Notes under the pieces: model-generated | Told to the model about the DNA's origin: nothing | Database searches by the model: none | What the model saw: the letters and a program-made list of their open reading frames with translations, nothing else | Shown: positions 44,801 through 55,500 of the stretch, piece after piece | Position numbering within the stretch: position 1 is the stretch's first letter | Layout: each line of letters starts with the position of its first letter | Origin: Callorhinus ursinus | Lineage: Eukaryota > Chordata > Mammalia > Carnivora > Otariidae | Reading direction: 5' to 3' | Length of the DNA stretch: 64,000 nucleotides | Assembly: GCF_003265705.1 (NCBI RefSeq) | Contig: NW_020313168.1 | Coordinates: forward strand, 2,201,022 to 2,265,021 | Program-made: the position numbers and the translations under genes

Positions 44801-45439
44801 AAAACAAATTCAGAGATGGTCTGTTTTTCACGTACCAAAAAAGAGACTTATTGCTGTTGCAGGGTTTGGGGATGAAAAAATAAGAGGTACACAGAAAATA
44901 AACAAAACCCAAAACACAAGGCAGTTATTAAGTCCAGGAAAAACAAGAGGTTGTACAAGAAAGGAGACGGAACTATAATACGTTACTCAGCTGAGTAGTA
45001 TGAGCAAAGAAATAACGCACACACTGAATTAGGATTTGGCCAAACTGAGAAGATGGGTGGAAGGAAAGTGTGTGTGTGTGTGAACAAATGCCCAGGAACC
45101 CCAGGGAAGGGTTAGGAAGCTGCCTTGTCCTCAGGGGCAGACCCTCCCCCACCTCCTGGAGTCGGGCCTCGGTCTCCCTCCGCTGCCCTGGGGTGCCCTC
45201 CACTGGCTTCCCCTACGTTCCCTCCCTGCGTTGCTCTAGGTCTGCTTGCCTATCTCGGACAGTGAGCCCATCTTCACTGTCCCCTTCCCCATTCTTCTGT
45301 CTGTTGGATGGGGAAGAATCAGACGGGGGTGGGCAGCCCTGTTCCCAAGCAACAGCTGTCCCTGCCCCCAGTGCCGCCTATGGTGGTAAGAAGCTGCCAG
45401 AAGTAGCTCCTGCTTCCTGGGGAGGTGAACTGGGGATAG

Positions 45440-45560
45440 TGGGCTGTGCTCCATCATTTCCATGACACCTTTGCCTAATTACCCAGTGTGCCGTTCATTT
45501 GGATGTCAGTGCTGCCGCATGCTTGTGCCTCTAATTAATAATTTGGTAAAACTCCATGCG
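45440..45560. promoter_or_regulatory. Candidate conserved non-coding element
   Basis: Compact AT-richer block with CTAATTACC at 45475-45483, a CATTTGG E-box-like site near 45496 and CTAATTAATAATTTGG at 45531-45546. No repeat family recognised. Same style as the element at 42.9 kb. Confidence 0.35.
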
Positions 45561-46799
45561 GGGCCCGGCCAGGGCACTGCAGCAGGGACTGCTGAGGCTG
45601 GGACAAACCTGGAGGGGGTGGGCCAGGTCCGTGAGGAACTTCCCCGCCCCCAGCGAGTGCAGAGGCCTTGGGCTGGAACTCAGGACTCTGGCTCCTTGCC
45701 CCCAGCTGTTCCCACCAGGCCCTGAAGGCCGAGGTCCAGCCCCTTCAGGCCCCATCGGGAAGAGGCAGGAAAACAGACTCTCAGGAGTGGTGTACACCAG
45801 GACCTTTGGGCCCTGGAGAGTTGGGACCCCAGGAGCCTGGGAGAAGAGTGAGGGATGGTCAAAGGTGCTGAGGAGCCTGGCTAAAAACTGGACTCAAATG
45901 GGCCAATGCCTGTGGCTAGAGAGTAGGGGTGCGGGAGCAGGGGGTCCTTGGGACAGTTAGGACCATGGCCAGGCATCCCCCCTGAAGCCTGGCTTTGGCC
46001 CGATCATGAAGGGCCACTCCCAGCCCTGGGTGTCTCCCATTCCTGAATGGGCCAAGAGAGGGGAGGGTGCACAGGCAGGGGTCCCCAAGGTGGGGAAACC
46101 CAAGGGGCCCAAGTGTGACCTGCAATGGCCAGGCCAACCCACCTCATGGGAGCCTCTTACTCCCAGCCCTTGGGCAGGGTGGGGACCTAGGGAAGGGGTG
46201 CAGAGGCTGCTGGGTTAACAGAAAAATCTATTTGGATCCAACTTGAATTATTGAGTGGCTCAAGATTTATTCTTGGCTCTGGGGCAGGCTGTGGTCTGTG
46301 AAGATGGACATCATTTCAGCCCTATTTTTAAGGTTCTGTGGGAGGGAGCTGAGACACCACCCACTCAGGGTCCCCACACACCCTTCCACGCTGGGGTGGG
46401 GGTGGAGGGGGGCAAGACATGCCCCCCTGAAGCCCCCTCCTCACACCCACGCCCAATGCTTTCTGGGTCTCCTGCAAATGACCCTGGCTGGCAGGTCCCC
46501 ACCTCAGCCCCTCCACCTGCCTCCATGGACACCTCTCTGCCACCACCCCTCTCCCTGAACTCCCAGCCTGGCCCATGTCTGACCCCTGCACCCCATTCCC
46601 CTAAGCCCAGTCCCCTCTGAGAAGCCCTGGCTGTATCTATGCCCGCATCCCCAGGGTGGGCGGGCTCTCAACAAACTGCCGAAACCCTCTGTCTCTTCCC
46701 CGCAACTCTGATCTGCGCTCCATGCCTTGGTTGGCCGTTGGAAGGGTTGAGGGGTCCACGGCACCCCCACAGTGCTATGGGTTCTCTTCCTGGAAGCCA

Positions 46800-49075
46800 G
46801 CATTACCCTTGTATCAGAGCCAAAGATATCACAAGAAAACTACAGACCAATAACCCTTAGGAATATCGATCTAAAAGTCCTCAACAAAATACTAGCATAT
46901 CAAATTCAGCAGCATAGTAAAAGGATTATACATCCATGAGCAAGTGCAATACACCCCAGAAATGCAGAGTGGCCCAAAATACAAAAATCAACCCACATGA
47001 CACAGCACATTACAGAGTGGAGGAAAACGGTCGTTACGATAGGTGCAGAGGGGGCTGGACACACCCAAGCCCCGTTCGAGATCAAGACAGAGGCTGGGAA
47101 CAAAAGGGAGCTCCTTCAACCCGAAAAGGGCGTCCGTGAAGAGCCCACAGCCCACACCGTCCTCACTGGGGACTGAGAGCGCTCTTCCTCAAATCAGGAG
47201 CAAGACAGGGATGTCTGCGCTCACCACTGGTATTCAACGTCCTACTGGAAGCCCTAAGTGGACAATCAGGTAAGGAAAGGGCAGAAAAGGCATTCGGATT
47301 GGAAAGGAAGAAGGAAAAGTAAAGTCTCTATCCGCACACGACATGACCTTACACGGACAGCACCCTGCAGAACGTGTGTGCACATGCGCAAGCGCACACA
47401 CCCCCCGGGCCAGCAAATTACAGCACAGTCACCGAGCATAAGACACAAAACCCAGTGGTATTTCTGTATGCTAGCCATGAACAATCCAAAAATGAAGTTA
47501 ATAAAACAATTCCATTTATAATAGCATCAAAAAGAATGAATACTTAGGAATAAGTTTAACCAACGGAAGAGTAAGATGTGTACACTGAAGGGGCGTCTGG
47601 GTGGCTCAGTCGGTTAAGCGTCCAACTCTTGATTTGGGCTCAGGTCATGATCTCAGGGTCGTGAGACTGAGCCCCACATGGGGTTCTGTGCTGGGTGTGG
47701 AGCCTGCTTGAGATTCTCTCTCCCTCTGCTCCTCCCCATCCCCCTCTCAAAAAAAAAAAAAAAAAAAAAGACCTGTACACTGAAAACCACATGATGATGT
47801 GGACAGAAGTTCACGGAGAAGTAAAGGAAAAGGCCCCTGAGCACAGTGCCGGCAAGACTGAGCACCACTAGGGGGCTGTGCTCCCTGAGTCGGTCAGTGC
47901 AGTGCCCTGCCAAAGTCCAACTGCCTTTTTGCAGAAATGGACAAGATGGTCCTAAAACTCATACAGAATTGCCAGGGACCCAGAAGAGCCATACGTAAAC
48001 AGTAGCTGGAAGCAGGTCAGAGATCTAAATGTAAGAGCTGAAACCATAACTCTCTTAGAGGAAATCTCCATGACCCTGGATTAGGCAATGATTTCTGCAA
48101 TATATGACACCAAACGCACAAGCAACAGATGAGCAACAGATACATTGGATTTCATCAAACTCAACAGCTTTCATGCACAAAGAACACTATCCAGGGAGTG
48201 AAAAGACAGCCCACGGAGTCGAGGGAGCCCACGTGTGAGTTACGTAACCGAGAGGGGTCTGGTAAGCAGAGCACAGAGAGAACTCTCACGGCTCCCCAAC
48301 AACACAACAGCCCCATTTCAAAAAGGGCAAAGGATTTCTGCAGACATTTCGCCCAGAAGGATGGACAAATGGCCAATGATCACACAAAAGATGCTCACCG
48401 TCCTCTGTCATTAGGGAAATGCACATCACACCCCCAGGACGGCCAGAATCACGAGTGGCAGAGGGGAAACCCGGGAGCCCCGTGCCTTGCTGGAGAGCAT
48501 GTGGAAAACAGCAGGAAAGCAGTGTGGCTCTCCCCCAGAAGGTAAACACACAGCCGCCATAGGACCCAGACACTGCCCTCCTCCGGATACACTTGGAAGG
48601 ATGGACACCCGAGTGCATACAAACACCCGTCCGCCCGTGTGCATGGCCACGCTACTCGTAATAGCCACAGAAAGGAACAGGCCACACACTCAGGCACGGG
48701 TGGGTGCCTGCAACATGGGCTCTAGCCGCACAACAGAGTCACACCGGGCAGTACACAGCGGCACCGCTCGGTGCTGCACACGGAGGATCCATGAAAATCC
48801 TGGGCTCAAAACATCGGGCTAGAGATGTGAGGGCAGCCGGACCCAAAGGCCACACACCGCGTGACTCTGCATGGACTCCAGTGCCCACGGCTGCCAGGGC
48901 AGGGGGAGTGACTGCTCACGGGGAGGGGGGGTTCCCTCTGGGGTGATGAAGCAGCTCGGCAACTAGACAGTGGTGCTGGTGGCACAAGATTCTGAATATA
49001 CTAAAAACCACTGAATTGTACACTTTTAAGAAATGCTTAAAATGGCAGCTTCTGTGACGTGATTTTAATTTCAAG
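46800..49075 (+). mobile_element. Decayed L1 (ORF2 end to 3' UTR), split by a SINE
   Basis: Starts in the reverse-transcriptase part of ORF2 ('actacagaccaataaccctt', 'cctcaacaaaatactagcat', 'attcagcagcatagtaaaag', 'aaggattatacatccatgag'). It continues through the ORF2 end ('tttcatcaaactcaacagc') to a 3' UTR ending near 'gaattgtacacttttaagaa'. Many stops and deletions are visible, so it cannot encode a working protein. A CAN-SINE is inserted at 47590-47773. Confidence 0.8.
47590..47773 (+). mobile_element. CAN-SINE nested in L1
   Basis: Full SINEC structure: 'ggggcgtctgggtggctcag' head, 'cggttaagcgtccaactctt', 'ctcaggtcatgatctcaggg', CT-rich tract, then a 22-nt A run. Flanked by a perfect 11-bp target-site duplication, tgtacactgaa, at 47579-47589 and 47774-47784. 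Younger than the host L1. Confidence 0.92.
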
Positions 49076-50884
49076 ACAAAAACTTCTCAGGTGAGTTGTC
49101 TGCAAACTTCTCTCCAGGCTCTGACCTGCTCTTCACTGAGGGGGATGGGGACCCCACCTGGCCCCTCCAGTGACCAAGGAGCCAGTGGCTTTCAGCTGAG
49201 CACCCCTCCCACCCCAGGGGGGAGCTAGGGCCATCTGCTTGCACCCCTTGGAGAGATGGGGCCCCAGGGGTGGCTGGTGCAACCTGGTGCCAAGCCTCCA
49301 GGGATCCCAGGGAAGCTCTCCTGTCCGCGGTCTGGACCTGGGAGGCCTGGTCCTGTCTGCCCTGCCCTCTCAGGACTTGGGTTGTGCGGGCCTGGGGGGA
49401 GACGGGGACCCCTTTCCTTCCCTGCCCCTCGAGGAGCCCCACCCAGGTCTGCTTGTGCCCAGGGATCCCGTGCCCCTCAAACCTCAGGACAGGTGCTGGG
49501 GCGCTGGCTGCCGCTCCCACCCGTTTGTTTACGGGGAACTATGTCCACCACTAAGTGGAAGACTACATGTATTCTCCTACTTAACCCACCCAACCTGGGG
49601 TGCTTATAGCCCCGGGGAGAAAGCAGGCTCCGAATGCAAGGTCATACCCTCAGAGCTCCATCAGGTGTTATGTCACGCTTTCCCAAGGGACAGCCTATGT
49701 CTCAGTTGCAAAGCAGGGAGAACTGGGCCACCGTGGGCAGAAGTGAGCTGACAGCCACTTTCATGATGCTGGGGTGCAGGGTCTGAAGTCAGAGGCACAG
49801 CACCGGGAGCCTGGGAATCCCACGGAGGGCAGCTGGGGCTCCCCGTGCACCCCAGCTCTGATGAGTCCCAGCCCAGGACTGGGAGGAATGGAAGCTGGGG
49901 AAGCAGCGGGAGCAGGGCAGGAGGATGGAACCCGGTGTGCTCCTTCCCATGTGCAGGAGTCCCCTCGAAGGCGCCTGTGGAACATGCTGGCACCTGCTCA
50001 CCCCACCAGGCCATGGAGAAGAGCCCCTAAGCAGCCTGGTGTCGCTCTACAGCCCCGCCTGTCCTGGGGCGATCCTGCTTCCTACTGAGATGTGTCCCAA
50101 ACAGGGGCCGTTACCATCAAGTGGGGCCGTCCAACTCAGCCTCCCCCCAGCCGCCTGGCCTTGTAAGGGGGTCTCAGGAGCACCGTCAGAGCAGGAGGGG
50201 AAGGGGGCCAGCAGACTGCCTCGCCCACTGTCCCCCCTCAGCTCTCCCAGAGGTCTGGGTCCCAGAGAAGAGCTCACTTCTCACAAACGGAAGATGCTGG
50301 GGCGGGGAGCACTGGGACCCATGGTCGTCCAAGCCATGACAACCAGCTCTTTGAGAACTAGCATGAATGGCAAGAAAGGCCTCTTAAAATCACACTTCTC
50401 AGCAAATGTCAGCGTAGGGAGCCTGGGGGCTGTGGGCGAGGGTCATGGCCCCTGTGAGCTGGGACTTGCAGCCCTCAGTGAGACAAGCGGCTGGGACAGG
50501 GACACACTGCGACCCCGCACTGGAGGTTGGGCCTGCGGTAAGGAGGCTGGCAGGGGAGGGTGCCCGGCGGGCAGCAGCGAGGGAAGGCTAACAGCACTCC
50601 GGCCCAGAGGGGACGTGCCTCAACTGGCCTCCCAGAGTGGCAGGGCCTGACGCCCCTCCCCTTGGATACCAGCGCCGGTCCTCTGGCACCCGGACCACCC
50701 TGTGGGGCCCCCGATCGCCGAGTGTGCCAGCAGCAGGCAGGCTGGCAGACGGGCAGGGCAGCTGGGGACCAGGCCCGGTCACCCCAGCTTGCACCCTCCA
50801 GGGTCAGGGCAGAGGCCACTCAGTATGGCTGACTGGCCATGGGTGGAGATGAGGGGGAACTGGTGGTTTAAAAACAAACTCTGG

Positions 50885-51097
50885 GGGCGCCGGTGTGGCT
50901 CAGTCGGTGAAGCAGCTGCCTTCGGCTCAGGTCATGATCCCAGGGTCCTGGGATTGAGTACCGCATGGGGCTCCCTGCTTGGCAGGGGAATCTGCTTCTC
51001 CCTCTGCCTCTGCCTGCCGCTCTGCCTACTTGTGCTATCTCTCTGTCACGTAAACAACATCTTAAAATAAATAAATAAATAAATAAATAATACAAAT
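50885..51097 (+). mobile_element. CAN-SINE with AATAAAT-type tail
   Basis: Caniform SINEC: 'gtggctcagtcggtgaagca', 'gctgccttcggctcaggtca', 'tgatcccagggtcctgggat', 'ctgcctacttgtgctatctc', tail of repeated AAAT units. A perfect 15-bp target-site duplication, aaaaacaaactctgg, lies at 50870-50884 and 51098-51112. The tail wording is of the mustelid-like caniform type. This is the best lineage clue in the window. Confidence 0.93.
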
Positions 51098-52468
51098 AAA
51101 AACAAACTCTGGAAAATAAAAACACAAAAGCAAAAAAAGCAGCAGGGGTGTGTGCTGAAGGAGCAGACGGACGACGAGCAGCCGGGGACAGACACGTAGT
51201 CTGGTAGTCTTAAGCCCAACTGGGCACTTTTAGAAAAAAACAAAACACACCAAAAAATCCCCATGAACCTTAAATGTCCTTCCCGTGCTCCTGGGAAAGC
51301 AACATCAGGCTCCTTCTAGGGCTGATGCTCTGTGGTGTGAGATCTGTCTCGTGCGGAGCTCTTGACAGCCTTGTGACTGAGACCTCGGAGCAGGAGGGGC
51401 CGTCCCCCGGGCCCATCCCAGCGGGGCCAAGCCTGCTGCCGTCCCTGTGGGTGGTGCAGCCGCCGTGCGCTGGGGCCTGGGCGCTCTACCTGCTACTGAG
51501 GGGGCCGTGCCCCCAGTCACTACTCCAGGCAGGGGCAGGAAGTTAGGCAGCCTGAGCTCTTTGCCATGTCCAGCTCAGCTCCCCACTGCCGCTGCTGGCC
51601 CTGCCGGTGTCTTGGGGCCTCAGCTGTGGCCCTCGGGGGGCCTGCCCTCACCTTCCGGCTCTTCCAAACCTTCCTGAGGGCACATCTTTGGCCTCTGCAC
51701 CTTCTGGCTCCTGGTAATGACATCAACAAGGGGCAGCATCAAACACAGAGCCAGCCCGAGTCCCCCCTGCTCCCCAGGTGGTGCCTGGAAGCTGCTGCTG
51801 ATTCAAGAAGGAGCAGATCCTGCTGGTCAAGGGCTGCGTACACTCCAGCTGGCCAGCCCCCACCCCCGGGGGAGCTGTGGGGGGCACCCATTCTCAAAAC
51901 AGCTTAGCTGGGCCTAGGATGGCCCTCGGCTTAGAAGTAAAAAGAGCTCGAGGAAAAGCCGACAGTAACCTCTCTGGGGCTCATCAATGCCACCCACGCC
52001 TGTTCCACAGGTGGACAGTGGGCCACGGTGTCTGTCTCATGGCAAGGTGCTGTCAGGGTTAAATAACCAGCCACAGTCGGCTGTGACCATCCGTGCCGGG
52101 CTCTGCCACCAGAACCCACCAGGACAAGAATGACTGTGTCTGGCGCTCAGATACGGAACTGAGGCCCAGAGAGTGTCACAGTCATGGCAGCCGGTGCCCA
52201 GGATGAGGACCGGGTCCGTCTGACCCCCATGCCTTCCTGTGGAGCCCACACCCCAGCCCCACGCAGGCAGTGGACAAGGCAGGTGGGGGCAGCCCTCGTG
52301 GGCTGCAGGAAGTCCCACTGGCCCGGAGGCAGCCCAGGCCTCACATCCGGCTGCCTCGGCTCTGCCACCCCTCCAGGGACTCTGCGTCCTCCGCCCAGCC
52401 CCACAGGGAGGGGGCCCCACCATGATCAGCCCCACGCTGTAGCCACCGCCACTGAGTGCTCCCAGCAC

Positions 52469-52546
52469 TCACCTCTCCTGCCCTGGTGCGGGGGGCCCGG
52501 GGACTCCCAGGGTCCTGCGGATGTAGTCTCGAGAGCGAATGTCAGC
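52469..52546 (-). CDS. ENDOV: ENDOV coding exon 8 (last recognised; alternative end)
   Basis: Acceptor cctctcctcag, then ADIRSRDYIRRTLGVPGPPA and PGQER, followed in frame by TGA (52471-52469). The same bases form a perfect donor, GAGAG|gtgagt (exon would end at 52473), so splicing would remove the stop and continue into a further exon. Human ENDOV carries about 20 more residues. I could not identify the extra exon downstream with confidence, so the stop is given as the provisional end. Confidence 0.7.
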   Translation of the reverse strand, partial: ADIRSRDYIRRTLGVPGPPAPGQER

Positions 52547-55500
52547 CTGAGGAGAGGGGGGCTCACGTGAGAGGTGGTGGCCTCTAGACAAGCCCCTACC
52601 CCCCAACAGCCTGGCGCAAACACTCTTGCTTCCTGGAGAAAGCCACAGAGGTTAATGCCAGGCTGTCACAGGCCCAGCCTTCGGGGGGGCCTGGAGCTGC
52701 AGCCCTGTGGGTGACACAGTGGCAGGTCCCTGAAGGGCCCGAGGGCACAGGCCAAGCGGGAGGCCCTGGGTTGTCCCTGGGACCCAGTGGGGCCACTTGG
52801 CTCTCGCTGGCTTCGTGGCCTGTGCTTCCATAGCTTTTGCTTCTGTTCCAGCCCTGTTCTCTGAGGGTCTGCTTCCGCCCGGCTGCTGGCCTGTCTCCCT
52901 GGCTCGTGTCGGCTATGACCCCCCTCCCCAGGGAAGTGTCGCCAGAAGGTTCCGTAAAGTCACTGGAATGGACAGGATCCAGGCAGACCTGAGGGAGGGG
53001 GGCTCCGGCCAGAGCAGGACCCTGGAGGCATCCCCTAGAGGCCCAGCTCTTCACAGCCCTGAGCCACAGCCACACAACGGGCTGCTGCCGCCACCTGCAG
53101 GCCAGCCTGCACACCAGCAGCCGGGGGCGGTGCCAGGGCCCCCGAGGTGGTGGTGGCTGCCAGCAGCAGGGAGGCACAGCCAGGGCGTCACGGGCGTGCT
53201 GAGCTGTGCGGACCGGCTCTCAGCATCTGGCTGGGGCCCCTGGGCCCAGTCACCTCGAGCTGACCCAGCGCAGGTCATGGGGAGACAGGGGAAGCCGCAG
53301 GTACCAGGGAGGTTCCAGGCACTTTGCCCTCCTGTCCTACAGCAGCACTGAGCCAGCAATCTGGGCCCCAGGGCTGGGCAGTACAAACCAGCACCTGTTG
53401 CCTAGACGGGCTCCCCCAGCCCCTCCACACTGCCCACAGAGCCACTGTGACTCACACCCAGGTCCCTGCAAGGAAGCCTTGCTGAGAGCCTTGCGCCACC
53501 CTGGCCCTGGCTCTGGCCGCACCTTCCTCTGACTTTCCTGCTGGCACCAGATTCATTCCCGCAACAGGGCCTTTACAGATGTGGGTCCTTGAGCCTGGAC
53601 TGCCTTTCCCCCTCCTCTGGCTGGTCTCTTCCTGAGGATGGCTTCTCACAGACTTCCCGGGACACACACCTACCTGTGACTGGTGATGCCCTGTCACCAC
53701 CGAGCCCACCAATGCAGGCCCACAGGCAGCTTGTGCTTAGGTTCTATCTCCTACAGGCTTTTATTTCCTCTGCCAAGCCAACCTGTTCCCCAAAGTTCTG
53801 CTCCCAACCCCCTGGGAACGTGGTGACACCGTCACCGATCTAGGTGCTGGGGGCCTGGCCCAGCCACATCCTGCCATCTCCTGACTGATGACTGGTCCAG
53901 CACAAGCCTTCCTCAGTACCACCTGCAGCCCTGCAGGGGCCTCCCCAGCAGAGGATGCGGTCTCGCTCCCAAGCCAGCTGGGCAGGTCAGGCACTGAGGG
54001 GTTCACCAGGGGTAGGCAGGCCACTCTGCCGCCTGAGGTGACATCAGCTGATGCTCCCGATGACCCCAGTATGGGGTGCAGGAGACTGAAGCTGCGTGCA
54101 GGAGCACAGCAGACCCCAGGGCCCAGGCAGGGCAGGGCCCCAGGATCAGCTCTGGTCCCCCTCTCCTCCCTCCAGAGCCCAGCGGGGCCTAACCAGGCCC
54201 TTCCACAGATGCTTGTGGTGAGGGAAGAGCAGAAGGCGTATGTGGTCCACCCACCTGGCGCACGGGCTCTGGGATCCGGAACTTGCAGCAGCCTCGAGTG
54301 AGGCGTACGGCAGCTTCCAGGCTTATCTTGTGGCCCACAGAGATGTAGAGGGGCTTGCTGCTGTGGTCGTGGCTCTTCAGGGCCTAGAATAAGGAAGGCA
54401 AAGTCAGAGTGCAGTAGAGCCAACCCCGGGGGACTCCACGACTAACAACCGGTCGGGGGCAGGCTGTGGAGAGTGCAGCCCAGAGGTCCCCTCAGCATAG
54501 CCGAGGGGGGGGTTGCAGGGCACACCCTGGGTCAGTCAGAGGGGCAGGGGAGCGGACAGGGTCTGGAGTGCATGAACACCTGCATGCATGTTTGCGGGTG
54601 CCACCCCCAGGGGTGTAGGCCCCTGGCCACTCACCATGCCCAGGACAGTCCCAGAGCCTCCTATTAGAGGAAATGAATCTCCTCCAGCCCGCAGAAGTCG
54701 TATCTGGAAAACGGGAAGAAAATACATGGAAAAAGTCTTTTCTCAGCGTAGGGCAGAGAGCAGGCCTGTTAAGTTTTTGAAGTTCGAGTGGCGGCTAGGC
54801 AAGGACAGGGAAGGGCCCAGGTCTGCAGCCCTGGCGAAGCCCCGCAGCCTCGGCTATGCGCACAGCCATCCCACGAGCAGACTTGGCATCCGGGAGGCCA
54901 TCCCCAGCACCGTCCGACCCTGATGAGACCCTTGGAACGCAGTTCTCTCTCCCTTGTTCTGCGGACGAGGAATCCGGGGCCTGGAGGCCCCAGGGCTGAT
55001 GGGTGAAGGTGCCAGGCTGGCCTGAAGGCCTGGCGCCCACCCACCCAACCTGACCGCCGGACACACAGGTGCTTCCCGCGGGCCGGAACCACTTCCCGCC
55101 TCCTGCGAGGAATTTCAGGATGTTTGGTTCAACCCAACAAAATCTTTCTAGGGGCAGGGATTGGTGCACTGAGTCACTCAGGAGCCACCTAAGTTTGGTC
55201 CCCAGCTCCACCAACAACTGTTCTGTGCAGACACTGGTCTGCCCCGAAGACTGGCACAAATGTGACCACCGCTCTTGGAGGCTACCATCCAGCAGTAGAG
55301 CCAGATGCGCCACCGGGTCCCTCTGGAGCGGGGTGCCACGTTCCCAACGCCAGCCTTGAGGGGGCCAAAGGAGGGAGATGCTGGGAGAAGGTGGGCTGAG
55401 GAAGCTCTGAGGCAGGCCGGGCAGCATCAACCTGCAGGCCCTGGACTGGGGCCCCACAGGCTCCCAGATGTCCTGTTCCCAGTCACTGGGGGCCCTTGCC

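Noticed and set aside
46800..49075. Possible functional reverse transcriptase
   Set aside because: Clearly an L1 fossil: stops and deletions throughout, interrupted by a SINE, no intact ORF2 domain.
50475..50819. Candidate additional ENDOV 3' exon
   Set aside because: A minus-strand frame exists, but there is no resemblance to the known ENDOV C-terminal tail and no clear acceptor, so it was not called.
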